In this document: positions 1 to 9,529 of the stretch, in pieces
How the letters are laid out: each line of letters opens with the position of its first letter
Numbering within the stretch: the first letter of the stretch is position 1
Origin: Devosia equisanguinis
Lineage (GTDB): Bacteria > Pseudomonadota > Alphaproteobacteria > Rhizobiales > Devosiaceae
Direction of reading: 5' to 3'
Assembly: GCF_900631955.1 (NCBI RefSeq)
Contig: NZ_UZWD01000012.1
Location: forward strand, 1 to 45,151
Length of the DNA stretch: 45,151 bases
Made by a program: the position numbers and the translations under genes
The notes under the pieces: model-generated
The model's database searches: none
What the model saw: only the letters and a program-made list of their open reading frames with translations
Told to the model about the DNA's origin: nothing

Positions 1-406
1 CTATCGTATATGGCGAATTGGCACCGGGCTCTCATCCCCCACCCCCAGCCCTCCCCGCAAAGGGGGAGGGAGTTCGGGCGGCGCTTTTGGCAACATCTCA
101 CCCAGAACTCGATGCGGCTCCTCCCCCTTGACGGGGGAGGTTGGGAGGGGGTGTGCAACACCCTCAAACCCATATGCGATAGCCCTGCCCTTGAGACGAA
201 AGCGCGACTTGGCGCTTGGTATTGGCATGACGCATCCCATCCACCGTTCCGCCCTCGGCCTCGACCCGAGGGCGGCGTGGTGTGCTTTGCATCTGTCGCG
301 CCAGAACCCCGCCACCGCATTCTAGAGGCGTGATGGCTATATGCGATAGCCCTCCACCCAAGGACTGATGCGACAGCGCTCAGAGTCCAACTCAGTTTGA
401 CGTGAT
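1..406. repeat. Gene-free region of composite GC-rich repeats
   Basis: No credible gene lies here. Two inverted C-rich/G-rich units sit at about 33-70 and 118-166, each a run of CTCCCC facing GGGGAG around a short loop. A 15-nt direct repeat, ATATGCGATAGCCCT, occurs at 172-186 and 339-353, with a near copy of its inverse (CTATCGTATAT) at 1-11. At 384-400 there is a 17-nt segment, AGTCCAACTCAGTTTGA, that recurs inverted with one change at 34850-34866. These look like dispersed extragenic repeats rather than genes. The open frames through them are low-complexity products of the GC bias. Confidence 0.6.
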
Positions 407-2356
407 TTAATGGCTTTGCAAAAGGCTGACGATTTCGGCCCGGAAAGCCGGGAGCAGCACCTGGTTGCCATGCCCGCTGATATGGTCGCCGTCCATGAAG
501 AGCGGTCCTGTCGCATCATAGACACCGCACGGGTCCTCGGGACAGAGCAGCGGGAACGGGTCCCACAGATGCAGCGCCGGGACGCGCTGCGCGACCATAT
601 CGAGCGCTGCGATCATGGGCTGGCGCAGCTCCAGCATGAGACTGCGTGGCACCGTGTCGCCAGCCGCGCAGATCGGATTGGACCTATTGAACCAATCGGC
701 GCAGCGATAGGGCACGGTCATCATGGTGGGTTTGGGCAGGTCCAGGAGGATAATCAGGCCCTTGGACGCCAGCCGCTCGAAATAGGGCAGATTCTGGTCC
801 ACCGCGAAACGCAGGCTTTCGGCAAAGCCCTCGCTGGCATTGTAGCCGCGAACGTCTTCAAGGTCGAAATGGAACCATTGATCGACCAGACGGTGCCCCC
901 GAAGTGTCGGGAAAAACACGATATCGCCGGGCTTTGCCTTGGCCTCGATCCCACTCAGGATGTTCTCGACCAGGGCCTGGCAATGGTCGGAGCCGTTGAT
1001 CGGATAGTAGAGCCGCGCCAGCTGGCAATCATCGATGCCACGGGCCCAAAGCTCCATTTTGAGGTCCTTTGTGGTCCAATGGAGCATGGCCTCATAGGCG
1101 CCGAGATGACTGTCGCCCACCGCGAACAAGGTCCGGCCGGCAAAGGTTGGTCCCGTATACTCGCTCGGGCGATCATAGGCATAGGGATACCAGGCCTGCT
1201 GGTCTTTGGTGACGCTGAGGGTCAGCGCATCGCGATGCGCGAAAAGCGCTGAATAGGTGAAGAGGGCCAGGGCAATGGAGGCCAGACCGGCGCCGACCAC
1301 AGCGATATTGAAGAAGCGGAATTGTCTGTGCCCGAGCCGACGGATCGGGGTCTCTAAAAAATGATAGGAGGCAGAGGCCGCCGCAAAACTGAGCGCTATA
1401 GCGGCGGCAATCTCCAGCGGCCCATCGATCCCGACCGTCCAGCGGAACAGCACGATCATTGGCCAGTGCCAGAGGTAGAGTGAATAAGAGATACGGCCGA
1501 TGTAAAGGGCGACAGGCTGGCTCAGCAACGCACCGATCTTGTCCCCCACCGGCCTGTCGCCCGCCACGCCATGCAGGAACAATACCGCCCCGGTCACGGG
1601 CACCAATGCCCAAGGGTAGGGAAAGTGTGCGGGATCGGCGTAAAGCGTGGCAAACCCGATCAGGACCAGGCCCGCAATCGCAAGGGCTCCACGCCACCGG
1701 CCGGCCATGCGCCAATTGGGGTAGCTGGCATGCAACACCGCCAGCATGACGCCTGAAGCTAGCTCCCACCAGCGGGACGCCAGCAGGTAGTAAGCGGCGC
1801 GCGCATCGGCATTGCCCAGATGCCAAGCGTAAACCAGTGACGCTACCGAGGCGATGGCGAGCACTGCGAGGCCCGGCAGAGCCTTCCGGCCCCGCAACAC
1901 CCAGGGCGCGATGAGGGCAAGGAACATCAAGGGGAAGATCAGGTAAAACTGCTCTTCCACCCCCAATGACCACGTGTGGGTAAATGGGTTGAAATCGCTG
2001 CGTGGCGAGAAGTAGCCGTCATCGAACCAGATGAGGGCGAGGTTGCTGAAGCCGAACAGCGCATAGCGGCCTGTGGCATAGACAGCCTGGCTCAGCCAGG
2101 ATTGCGGCACGAACAGCACGGTCAGCAGGGCCGTGACCGACACGCACAGGATCAATGCCGGGAAAATGCGGAGAAACCGCCGCGCATAAAAGCCGAAAAT
2201 GAAATCGGCGATGCCCTTGAAGCTGCGATGTAGCAGGGACAACGCCACCACATAGCCGGATATGACGAAAAACACGTCTACGCCGACGAAACCGCCGGGC
2301 AGGATGTTGATCTGCAAATGGCAGATCAACACTACCAGCACCGAAACGGCGCGCAA
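407..2356 (-). CDS. OafA-type membrane acyltransferase with C-terminal SGNH domain
   Basis: Predicted inner-membrane O-acyltransferase that would acylate a cell-surface or exported sugar. The N-terminal ~340 residues are an acyltransferase-3 domain with about ten hydrophobic segments and the early catalytic-type histidine in VLICHLQ. The C-terminal third is an SGNH hydrolase-like domain with GDSH near residue 414 and a DGDH motif near the end. This architecture is typical of O-antigen or peptidoglycan acetylases; the acceptor cannot be told from sequence. The first conventional start is TTG at 2356, but the family hallmark EIDFLRA begins in frame just upstream. A likely true start is an ATT codon at 2410 (see findings), giving 667 rather than 649 residues. 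It follows miaB on the same strand, probably co-transcribed. Confidence 0.85.
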   Translation of the reverse strand: MRAVSVLVVLICHLQINILPGGFVGVDVFFVISGYVVALSLLHRSFKGIADFIFGFYARRFLRIFPALILCVSVTALLTVLFVPQSWLSQAVYATGRYALFGFSNLALIWFDDGYFSPRSDFNPFTHTWSLGVEEQFYLIFPLMFLALIAPWVLRGRKALPGLAVLAIASVASLVYAWHLGNADARAAYYLLASRWWELASGVMLAVLHASYPNWRMAGRWRGALAIAGLVLIGFATLYADPAHFPYPWALVPVTGAVLFLHGVAGDRPVGDKIGALLSQPVALYIGRISYSLYLWHWPMIVLFRWTVGIDGPLEIAAAIALSFAAASASYHFLETPIRRLGHRQFRFFNIAVVGAGLASIALALFTYSALFAHRDALTLSVTKDQQAWYPYAYDRPSEYTGPTFAGRTLFAVGDSHLGAYEAMLHWTTKDLKMELWARGIDDCQLARLYYPINGSDHCQALVENILSGIEAKAKPGDIVFFPTLRGHRLVDQWFHFDLEDVRGYNASEGFAESLRFAVDQNLPYFERLASKGLIILLDLPKPTMMTVPYRCADWFNRSNPICAAGDTVPRSLMLELRQPMIAALDMVAQRVPALHLWDPFPLLCPEDPCGVYDATGPLFMDGDHISGHGNQVLLPAFRAEIVSLLQSH

Positions 2357-2426
2357 AAAATCTATTTCCGCGACATAGGACCGGGCAGTTTTGAAGGCGG
2401 GGGTCGAAATTTCCGGCGCCTCGCGC

Positions 2427-3836
2427 TTACGCTGCCACGGCCTGTTTCAATCGGCCGACCAGCGAATTGGTGCTGGTGCCGATGATTTCGACCTGGTGGA
2501 TGGCGCCGATCAGGCTGGTTGGGCCGTCGAGATGCACGGCCTGCAGATAGGGGGAGCGGCCGCCGACCTGGCCTTGCATGCGGCCGACGCGTTCGATCAA
2601 GACCGGCATGGTCTTGCCGACACAGGAGGCGTGGAAGGCGGTGGTCTGGGCATTGACCAGTTCCTGCAGCCGATAGAGCCGCTCGGTCTTGACCTCTTCG
2701 GCCACCTGGTCGCCGAGGCTGGCGCCGGGCGTGCCGGGGCGGGTCGAATATTTGAACGAATAGGCCGAGGCATAGCCGGTCTCGCGGATGATGCTCAGCG
2801 TATCCTCGAAGTCCTGGTCGTTTTCACCGGGAAAGCCGACAATGAAATCGCCTGATAGCGCCATGTCGGGCCGCGCTGCCTTGATCTTGTCGATCAGCGC
2901 CAGATATTCGGCTGATGTGTGCTTGCGGTTCATGGCCTTGAGGATGCGATCCGAACCGGACTGCACCGGCAGGTGCAGATAGGGCATGAGCAGCGGCAGG
3001 TCGCGATGCGCCGCAATCAATGCGTCGTCCATGTCGCGCGGATGGCTGGTGGTATAGCGCAGCCGCTCGAGCCCGGAAATTTCGGCCAGGAGATAGGCCA
3101 GTTCACCCAGGCCCACGGGGCGCCCCGTGGCATCGAGACCATGATAGGCGTTGACGTTCTGGCCGAGCAGGGTGATTTCCTTGACCCCGGCATCGACCAG
3201 CCGGCGCGCTTCCTCAAGCACCTGATGCACCGGACGGCTGACCTCGGCGCCGCGCGTATAGGGCACGACGCAGAACGAACAGAATTTGTCGCAGCCTTCC
3301 TGCACGGTCAGGAAGGCGGTGAGGCCGCGGGTCAGCGTCACTTCCTTCTTGGCCGCCGGCAGGTGGGCGAACTTGTCTTCCTCGGGGAAATCAGTGTCGA
3401 TCACAGGCTTTTTAAGACTGGGATGCATGTGGCGCTGGCTTTCGGCGCGCGCCAGCATGTCGGGCAGGCGGTGGTAGGCCTGCGGTCCGAACACCATGTC
3501 GACCACCGGGGCGCGGCGGGCGATTTCCTCACCCTCGGCTTGAGCCACGCAGCCGGCCACCCCGATCATCAGATCGCCGCCACTGGCGCGCTTTTCGCTC
3601 TGCAATTCCTTGAGCCGCCCAAGCTCGGAAAACACCTTCTCGGAGGCCTTTTCGCGGATATGGCAGGTGTTGAGCAACACGAGATCGGCGTCTTCGATCT
3701 CCGTGGTCGGCTCATAGCCTTGCGGCGCCAGCGCATCGGCCATGCGGTCGCTGTCATAGACGTTCATCTGGCACCCATAGGTGCGGATAAACAGCTTCTT
3801 GGGGCGGGTCTGGGAGGCGGTTTCTGCGGTGCTCAT
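2427..3836 (-). CDS. miaB: tRNA-2-methylthio-N6-dimethylallyladenosine synthase MiaB
   Basis: Radical-SAM methylthiotransferase that adds the 2-methylthio group to i6A37 of tRNAs reading UNN codons. The 469-residue length is normal. The N-terminal MTTase domain carries the three auxiliary-cluster cysteines C22, C58 and C96. The radical-SAM motif CDKFCSFC supplies C182, C186 and C189, and a TRAM RNA-binding domain ends the protein. In many rhizobia miaB is followed by phoH, ybeY and corC; here it stands alone, followed by the acyltransferase and divergent from a sensor kinase. The family assignment is secure. Confidence 0.97.
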   Translation of the reverse strand: MSTAETASQTRPKKLFIRTYGCQMNVYDSDRMADALAPQGYEPTTEIEDADLVLLNTCHIREKASEKVFSELGRLKELQSEKRASGGDLMIGVAGCVAQAEGEEIARRAPVVDMVFGPQAYHRLPDMLARAESQRHMHPSLKKPVIDTDFPEEDKFAHLPAAKKEVTLTRGLTAFLTVQEGCDKFCSFCVVPYTRGAEVSRPVHQVLEEARRLVDAGVKEITLLGQNVNAYHGLDATGRPVGLGELAYLLAEISGLERLRYTTSHPRDMDDALIAAHRDLPLLMPYLHLPVQSGSDRILKAMNRKHTSAEYLALIDKIKAARPDMALSGDFIVGFPGENDQDFEDTLSIIRETGYASAYSFKYSTRPGTPGASLGDQVAEEVKTERLYRLQELVNAQTTAFHASCVGKTMPVLIERVGRMQGQVGGRSPYLQAVHLDGPTSLIGAIHQVEIIGTSTNSLVGRLKQAVAA

Positions 3837-3948
3837 GGGCGCTCTTTACCAGAGGCGGAAAGCTGTTTCCATGCCTTGCAACTTCATGGGCCGTCGCGTG
3901 TTACCCCTCAACGATTGAGTTCACGCCCGATTGCACTGGAGGTTGCGA

Positions 3949-5667
3949 ATGGCGGACAACGCCGCCCCTGAGCGACCTGCCGAGCCGGCGTCCGGCCAGT
4001 CCGCCCCTCCAAGGCGCGCCCGGCCCGTTGCCCACTACCTGTTTGCGCTTATCCTCGTCATCCTCCTGCCCGCCTTTGCGGTGGCGCTGATCCTGCTCAT
4101 GCGCACCAATGACGCGCAGGACCAGGTGGTGCGCGCCCTCACCAATGCCACCGTGCAGGCCATGGGCCATTCGGTCGATCGCGAAATCGCCGGCATGGGC
4201 ACGACACTGCGCGTGCTCTCCAGCGATTCCGCGCTTTACGAGGGTGATCTAGCCCAGTTTCACGATCGCGGCGTCGAGGCGCTGGCCGGCACCGGCACCT
4301 ATCTGCTCGCCGTCGATGCCGACATGAACCAGCTGCTCAATACCCGCGTCAGCTATGGCGAGCCGCTGGGCAAAACTTCCGACGACGAAACCGCCACTCT
4401 GGCGCGCGAGCGCGGCGTGGCCACGGTATCGAGCCTGTTCTTCGGACAGACGGCGCAATCCTATGTGTTTAATGTCTGGCTGCCGGTGTCCAATGCCGGC
4501 TCCACCGTGCTTCTCGCCCTGACGCAGAATGCCGCCAATCTGGTGCCGGCGCTGCAATCGCGGCAAATGCCGGCGGGCTGGCATGCAGCCTTGGTGGATC
4601 GCGGCAATACCATCATTGCCGCCACCTCCGAGGCCGGCCTGCGCATCGGAGACATCCTGCCGCTGCGCCGCGAGACCACCACTAATGCCAGCGACTGGAC
4701 CGAGGAAGTGGTCAACGACCAGCGCGTGGTGACGGCGGAATGGCGCTCCGGCCTCAGCGGCTGGCGCATCGTCGCCTGGGCCTCGGCGGCTCAGGTCAGC
4801 CGGCCGCTGGGAGAATCGGTCTTGCAGCTGACGGCCTGGGGCATCGCCATCGCGCTCGTCGCCTCGCTCATCGCTTTCCTCCTCGCCCAGCGCATTCGTC
4901 GTTCCGTGCAGGGCCTGCAAAGCGATGCACGACGCCTGGGGCGCGGGGAAATCGTCACCGCCGGGCAATATCCGGTGGCTGAGATTACCGAGATATCAAC
5001 CACCCTGGCCGAATCCTCGGCGCAATTGCAGGCTGCCGAGCGTGACGTGCGGTTTCTCATGCGCGAGCTTGCGCATCGCTCCAAGAACCAGATGGCCGTC
5101 ATTGCCGCCATGGCCAAGCAGACCGCCCGCGGCACCACCGATGTACCCACCTATGTGCAGGCGCTGGAGCGCCGCATCATGGGCCTGGCGCGCTCCACCG
5201 ATCTGTTGTTGGCCCATGGCCGCGCCGGGGTGGAGCTGTCCGATCTGGTCGATCAGCAGCTGGCCCCGTTCCGTCCCGCCGATGGGCGCATCCTCGTAAG
5301 CGGACCCACCATCCGCATCAATCCGCAGGGCGCCCAGATCCTAGGCATGGCGCTGCACGAGCTCGCCACCAATGCCACCCGCTACGGCGCAATTGCCGAT
5401 CCGGGCGGCCAGATCAGGCTGGACTGGCGCATCGCCGACGAGCGGCTGGTGCTGGACTGGCGCGAAACCTTGTCCCAGCCCCTGCCCCCGCCGGGGCGCG
5501 CGGGCTTCGGCACCACGGTGCTGCTCTCCATGGTCGGGGGCGCGCTGGGCGCCACGGTGATCCACCACGATCATGCCGACGGGGTGGAATGGACGCTCAG
5601 CATTCCCCTCAGCGCGCTCGACCCCGGCTTCGCCGCTGTGCGGCCCGACGAGGACATGGACCAATAA
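3949..5667 (+). CDS. Membrane HWE-family sensor histidine kinase
   Basis: Orphan sensor kinase of 572 residues. A proline/arginine-rich N-terminus precedes a membrane segment at about 28-50, an extracytoplasmic sensor region to about 290 (Cache-like by layout, not proven), a second membrane segment at about 292-313 and a HAMP-like linker. The kinase core is of the HWE class: phosphoacceptor H376 in ELAHRSKNQM, N-box HELATNATRYG at 470-480, the WRE motif at 504-506, and G-box GFGTTVLL from 520. Start is the ATG at 3949, six bases after a GGAGG; an in-frame TTG at 3931 overlaps that site. No response regulator is adjacent. HWE kinases of alphaproteobacteria often feed the PhyR general stress response, which is inference here. 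Confidence 0.9.
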   Translation: MADNAAPERPAEPASGQSAPPRRARPVAHYLFALILVILLPAFAVALILLMRTNDAQDQVVRALTNATVQAMGHSVDREIAGMGTTLRVLSSDSALYEGDLAQFHDRGVEALAGTGTYLLAVDADMNQLLNTRVSYGEPLGKTSDDETATLARERGVATVSSLFFGQTAQSYVFNVWLPVSNAGSTVLLALTQNAANLVPALQSRQMPAGWHAALVDRGNTIIAATSEAGLRIGDILPLRRETTTNASDWTEEVVNDQRVVTAEWRSGLSGWRIVAWASAAQVSRPLGESVLQLTAWGIAIALVASLIAFLLAQRIRRSVQGLQSDARRLGRGEIVTAGQYPVAEITEISTTLAESSAQLQAAERDVRFLMRELAHRSKNQMAVIAAMAKQTARGTTDVPTYVQALERRIMGLARSTDLLLAHGRAGVELSDLVDQQLAPFRPADGRILVSGPTIRINPQGAQILGMALHELATNATRYGAIADPGGQIRLDWRIADERLVLDWRETLSQPLPPPGRAGFGTTVLLSMVGGALGATVIHHDHADGVEWTLSIPLSALDPGFAAVRPDEDMDQ

Positions 5668-5679
5668 TATCTGGCTTTG

Positions 5680-5700
5680 CGGGGCTTTTTGCCCTATAGA
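5680..5700 (+). promoter_or_regulatory. Putative rpsO promoter (-10 region)
   Basis: TATAGA at 5695-5700, within CCCTATAGAGCC, matches the -10 context upstream of rpmI (23048-23053) almost exactly. The -35 is unclear. The position, about 110 bases before rpsO, allows a leader transcript. The short GGGC-T5-GCCC hairpin just before it could end the upstream kinase transcript. Confidence 0.4.
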
Positions 5701-5811
5701 GCCCGCAACCGGCGCCCGGCTTGTCCGATACAGTGCCCGGTTTTCTCGGCCCCACCTGGACGACATCCCGGCTGGGGCGGCCACAATCCTCTTTTGTGAA
5801 AGGATCAACCG

Positions 5812-6081
5812 ATGTCGATTACTGCAGAGCGCAAGAGCGAACTGATCAAGGAATACGCAACCAAGGCCAACGACACCGGCTCGCCGGAAGTGCAGGTTGC
5901 CATCCTCTCCGAGCGCATTGCCAATCTCACCGAGCACTTCAAGGGCCACAACAAGGATAACCATTCCCGTCGTGGTCTGCTGAAGCTGGTGTCGACGCGT
6001 CGTAGCCTCCTCGACTACCTCAAGAAGGTGGACGAAGCCCGCTACAAGACGCTGATCGAAAAGCTCGGCCTGCGCCGCTAA
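5812..6081 (+). CDS. rpsO: 30S ribosomal protein S15
   Basis: Small-subunit protein S15, which binds the central domain of 16S rRNA early in assembly. At 89 residues it has the canonical length and conserved stretches such as [30 protein letters not shown] and RRSLLDYLK. An AAAGGA ribosome site lies seven bases before the ATG. It is followed by pnp, the order widely conserved in bacteria, in which S15 typically autoregulates its own mRNA and PNPase also controls the shared transcript. Confidence 0.98.
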   Translation: MSITAERKSELIKEYATKANDTGSPEVQVAILSERIANLTEHFKGHNKDNHSRRGLLKLVSTRRSLLDYLKKVDEARYKTLIEKLGLRR

Positions 6082-6392
6082 GCGCAAGAAGTTTCCGGCG
6101 CGGGAGCATGCCTTCCGCGCCGAACGCCCTTTTGGGGCACGTGTCGGCGCCGGTTTGCGGCGCCCCGCATGAGGCCGGCGGTGCCGGAGCATGGCAGGAT
6201 TATTGGCGCCTTCCGCCGCGGAGCCGCTTGTTGTCTTGTCCATGTTCTGTCTCGCCAGACAGCAACAGTGCCTGATTTTGAGCCGGTTACGTACATAGGG
6301 TGCGGGTCCGGTGCGGGCACACCGGTCGCGTTCGTGGGCCCTTGGCCTCTCCCCGCGTTCCCGCTCGACCGGCAGAATGGAAAGACGAAATC
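6082..6392 (+). promoter_or_regulatory. rpsO-pnp intercistronic leader with three hairpins
   Basis: This 311-base spacer has no gene. It holds a strong stem CGGCGCGG/CCGCGCCG at 6096-6122, a perfect 6-bp stem CTGTCT/AGACAG with a 4-base loop at 6247-6262, and CCGGTG/CACCGG with a 6-base loop at 6308-6325. By analogy with E. coli, where RNase III cuts a stem in the pnp leader and PNPase then represses itself, one of these may be the control site. None is followed by a good U-run, so I do not call a terminator. Confidence 0.45.
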
Positions 6393-8537
6393 ATGTCGAT
6401 CAAGTTTGATCACCATAAGGTCGAGCTCAACTGGGGCGGCCAGCCCCTGACGCTCGAAACCGGCAAGATCGCCCGCCAGGCCGATGGCGCCGTGCTCGCC
6501 ACCCTGGGCGAAACCGTCCTGCTCGCCACCGTCGTCAGCGCCAAGTCCGCCAAGCCGGGCCAGGACTTCTTCCCGCTGACCGTGAACTACCAGGAAAAAT
6601 ACTTCGCCGCCGGCAAGATTCCTGGCGGCTATTTCAAGCGCGAAGGCCGTCCGACCGAGAACGAAACCCTGGTTTCGCGCCTCATCGACCGTCCGATCCG
6701 CCCGCTCTTCCCCGATGGCTACAAGAACGAGACCCAGGTGGTCGTCACCGTTCTCCAGCATGACATGGAGAACAATCCCGACGTGCTGGCCATGGTCGCC
6801 GCCTCTGCCGCGCTGACCATTTCGGGCATTCCCTTCATGGGCCCGATCGGCGCTGCCCGCGTCGGCTATGTCAATGGTGAATATGTGCTGAACCTGCCGG
6901 TCGATCGCCGCGCCGACAGCAAGCTCGACCTGGTCATGGCCGGCACGCAGGACGCCGTGCTGATGGTGGAATCGGAAGCCCAGGAGCTCTCCGAAGAGGT
7001 GATGCTGGGCGCCGTGATGTTCGGTCACAAGGCCTCGGCCCAGGTGATCGAAGCCATCATCAAGCTGGCAGAACTGGCCGCCAAGGAGCCGCGCGACTTC
7101 CAGGCTCCGGACTTCTCGGCTCTCGAGGCCGAAGTGCTGGCCATTGCCGAAGCCGATCTGCGCGCTGCCTACCAGATCACCGAAAAGGCCCAGCGCTATG
7201 CTGCGGTCGACGCCGCCAATGCCAAGGTCAAGGAGGCTTTCGCCGCCAAGATCGAAGCCGGAGAGATCTCCAAGGAAGCCCTGGGCGAAGTAGTCCACAA
7301 TCTCCAGGCCAAGATCGTGCGCTGGAACATCCTGGACACCGGCAGCCGCATCGACGGCCGCGATCTAAAGACCGTGCGTCCGATCCTGGCCGAAGTGGGC
7401 GTGCTGCCGCGCACCCATGGTTCTGCCATCTTCACGCGTGGCGAAACCCAGGCGCTCGTGGTTGCCACGCTCGGTACCGGCGAAGACGAGCAGTTCATCG
7501 ACTCGCTCGAGGGCACCAAGAAGGAAAACTTCCTGCTGCACTACAACTTCCCGCCATATTCCGTCGGTGAAGCCGGCCGCATGGGTTCGCCCGGCCGTCG
7601 CGAAATCGGTCACGGCAAGCTCGCCTGGCGCGCCATCAACCCGATCCGCCCGTCGGTCGAAGAGTTCCCCTACACCATCCGCGTGGTCTCCGAGATCACC
7701 GAGTCCAACGGCTCCTCCTCGATGGCAACCGTGTGCGGCACCTCGCTGGCGCTGATGGATGCCGGCGTGCCGATGAAGCGTCCGGTGGCCGGTATTGCCA
7801 TGGGCCTGATCCTGGAAGGCGAAAAGTTCGCCGTTCTCTCCGACATTCTCGGCGACGAAGATCACCTGGGCGACATGGACTTCAAGGTGGCTGGCACCGA
7901 AGAAGGCGTCACCAGCCTGCAGATGGATATCAAGATCGCCGGTATCACCGAAGAGATCATGAAGATCGCCCTGGCTCAGGCCAAGGACGGCCGCATCCAT
8001 ATCCTGGGTGAAATGAGCAAGGCTCTGTCGGCCTCGCGTGGCGAAGTGGGCGAGTTCGCGCCCCGCATCGAGACCCTCAAGATCCCCACCGACAAGATCC
8101 GTGAAGTGATCGGCACCGGCGGCAAGGTCATCCGTGAGATCGTCGAAAAGACCGGCGCCAAGATCAATATCGAAGATGACGGCACGGTGAAGGTTTCGTC
8201 CTCCGACGGTAGCCAGATCGAAGCCGCCATCAAGTGGATCCGCTCGATCACCGACGAGCCCGAGATCGGCGCCATCTATCAGGGCACCGTGGTCAAGACC
8301 GCCGATTTCGGCGCCTTCGTCAACTTCTTCGGCGCCAAGGATGGTCTGGTCCACATTTCCCAGCTGGCCGAAGCCCGCGTTGCCAAGACCACCGATGTGG
8401 TCAAGGAAGGCGACAAGGTCTGGGTCAAGCTGCTGGGCTTTGACGAGCGCGGCAAGGTTCGCCTCTCCATGAAGGTGCTCGATCAGGCCACCGGCAAGGA
8501 AATCGCCAAGGAAGCCAAGGAAGACGCCGCCGAATAA
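6393..8537 (+). CDS. pnp: Polyribonucleotide nucleotidyltransferase (PNPase)
   Basis: Phosphorolytic 3'-to-5' exoribonuclease and RNA tailing enzyme of the degradosome. The 714 residues show two RNase PH domains separated by an all-helical linker, then a KH domain with the GTGG loop in [14 protein letters not shown] and a C-terminal S1 domain ([18 protein letters not shown]). The start is the ATG at 6393 opening [12 protein letters not shown]; frame-open sequence upstream to 6300 is not protein-like. It is downstream of rpsO in the usual order and followed by a repeat hairpin that may end the transcript. Confidence 0.98.
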   Translation: MSIKFDHHKVELNWGGQPLTLETGKIARQADGAVLATLGETVLLATVVSAKSAKPGQDFFPLTVNYQEKYFAAGKIPGGYFKREGRPTENETLVSRLIDRPIRPLFPDGYKNETQVVVTVLQHDMENNPDVLAMVAASAALTISGIPFMGPIGAARVGYVNGEYVLNLPVDRRADSKLDLVMAGTQDAVLMVESEAQELSEEVMLGAVMFGHKASAQVIEAIIKLAELAAKEPRDFQAPDFSALEAEVLAIAEADLRAAYQITEKAQRYAAVDAANAKVKEAFAAKIEAGEISKEALGEVVHNLQAKIVRWNILDTGSRIDGRDLKTVRPILAEVGVLPRTHGSAIFTRGETQALVVATLGTGEDEQFIDSLEGTKKENFLLHYNFPPYSVGEAGRMGSPGRREIGHGKLAWRAINPIRPSVEEFPYTIRVVSEITESNGSSSMATVCGTSLALMDAGVPMKRPVAGIAMGLILEGEKFAVLSDILGDEDHLGDMDFKVAGTEEGVTSLQMDIKIAGITEEIMKIALAQAKDGRIHILGEMSKALSASRGEVGEFAPRIETLKIPTDKIREVIGTGGKVIREIVEKTGAKINIEDDGTVKVSSSDGSQIEAAIKWIRSITDEPEIGAIYQGTVVKTADFGAFVNFFGAKDGLVHISQLAEARVAKTTDVVKEGDKVWVKLLGFDERGKVRLSMKVLDQATGKEIAKEAKEDAAE

Positions 8538-8561
8538 GGCGAGCGCTTCGGCTCACGCGCC

Positions 8562-8625
8562 AGAGCGTTCGCGTTCTGGTCGATACTGCTCAATCGCCTC
8601 CCTTCCCCCTGTGGGGAGGGAGGCG
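8562..8625 (+). repeat. Repeat pair behind pnp with long G/C palindrome
   Basis: AGAGCGTTCGCGTTCTGG at 8562-8579, continuing to 8584, matches in inverted orientation the element at 40268-40291. It is followed at 8595-8625 by a near-perfect palindrome, CGCCTCCC facing GGGAGGCG, of the same CTCCCC family seen at 33-166, 11801-12025 and 45073-45151. The palindrome could double as a transcription stop for pnp. Confidence 0.5.
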
Positions 8626-8737
8626 AAAGCATTTAGAGCGGCGTGCACTTTGAAATGTACTCAGGCTCGCCTTGTCGCGCGTGAAAAGCGTATGCCGTGG
8701 TCATTTTGTTGGCGGTGCGGCAGCGAGCAGGTAGCGC

Positions 8738-9457
8738 CTATTCATGCGTCCAGCTGGCGCGCCATTCGCGTTCGAGGACGGCGCGGCGTTTGCCGTAGCG
8801 CTCTTCGGTGATGGTGAGGCTGGCGATGCGATCGGTGCGGAAGCTGCGGAAGTCCTGGCGCAACAGGCACCAGGCGGCAATGGTCTGCTTGCCCTCGTAA
8901 AAGGCCAGGCCCACCGGCCAGATGGTGCGGCTGGTGGCGCGGCCTTCGACGTCCTCATATTCGATCTGCACCGCCTTTTCCTGCCGCATGGCAAGACGGA
9001 TATCGCCCAGCACCGCAATGGGGCGGCGCTCGCCCCAGATGGCCACCGGCCAGAGCGCGGTATCGTTGATGCGGTCGCGCAGATCTTCGGGTGAGGCGGT
9101 GGCGATCTTGGCCAGCGCATTGCGCGCCGCCACGCTCAGCCCATCATCGGGCTGGGTTTCCACCCAGCGCGCGCCCAGCACCAGGGCCTCGAGCTCTTCA
9201 GGCGAGAACATCAGGGGTGGCAGGAAGAAGCCGGGCTTCAGCATATAGCCAACGCCGGCTTCGCCATCGATCGGCGCACCCAGCCCGATAAGGGTCTGGA
9301 TGTCGCGATAGAGGGTGCGCACCGATACGCCCTGTTCCTCGGCAAGCGCCGCCGCGGTAACCGGGCGGCGATGTCGGCGCAGGGCGTCCATGATCGAAAA
9401 CAGGCGTTCTGTCTTGTCCAAGCGAACCCATCCATTGCTGTCTCCTGCCATTGGCAT
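8738..9457 (-). CDS. YafY-type WYL-domain transcriptional regulator
   Basis: DNA-binding regulator of 239 residues. An N-terminal HTH_11-type winged helix (PVTAAALAEEQGVSVRTLYRDIQTL) is followed by a WYL domain, in which WCLLRQDFRSFRTDRI is typical. Such proteins sense small ligands or nucleic acid and usually repress neighbours or themselves. The ATG at 9457 has no good ribosome site; an in-frame TTG at 9421 would begin MDKTERLFSIM, closer to the usual family start. A 13-base direct repeat overlaps the start region (9451-9463 and 9475-9487) and may be the operator. It lies downstream of galM on the same strand. Confidence 0.85.
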   Translation of the reverse strand: MPMAGDSNGWVRLDKTERLFSIMDALRRHRRPVTAAALAEEQGVSVRTLYRDIQTLIGLGAPIDGEAGVGYMLKPGFFLPPLMFSPEELEALVLGARWVETQPDDGLSVAARNALAKIATASPEDLRDRINDTALWPVAIWGERRPIAVLGDIRLAMRQEKAVQIEYEDVEGRATSRTIWPVGLAFYEGKQTIAAWCLLRQDFRSFRTDRIASLTITEERYGKRRAVLEREWRASWTHE

Positions 9458-9489
9458 GACAGGAGCATTGGCTCTTGGCCTGACAGGCC

Positions 9490-9528
9490 GCGTCAGCAGC
9501 GTGACCCGGCATCCAGCCGGGCTGACGC
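9490..9528. repeat. Two-part hairpin behind galM
   Basis: GCGTCAG at 9490-9496 pairs with CTGACGC at 9522-9528, and inside it CCCGGC pairs with GCCGGG around ATCCA. It starts right after the galM stop codon. There is no U-run on either side, so it may be an mRNA-stabilising or REP-like element rather than an intrinsic terminator. Confidence 0.45.
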
Positions 9529-9529
9529 G

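Noticed and set aside
10..333. Overlapping open frames of about 100 codons at the left edge
   Set aside because: They run through C- and G-rich repeats on both strands; the proteins are proline/glycine/arginine low complexity.
2919..3971. A 350-codon open frame antisense to miaB
   Set aside because: Shadow of a conserved gene, composition typical of reversed coding sequence.
7365..8354. A 329-codon open frame antisense to pnp
   Set aside because: Same GC-mirror effect; no ribosome site or recognisable domain, and pnp covers it fully.
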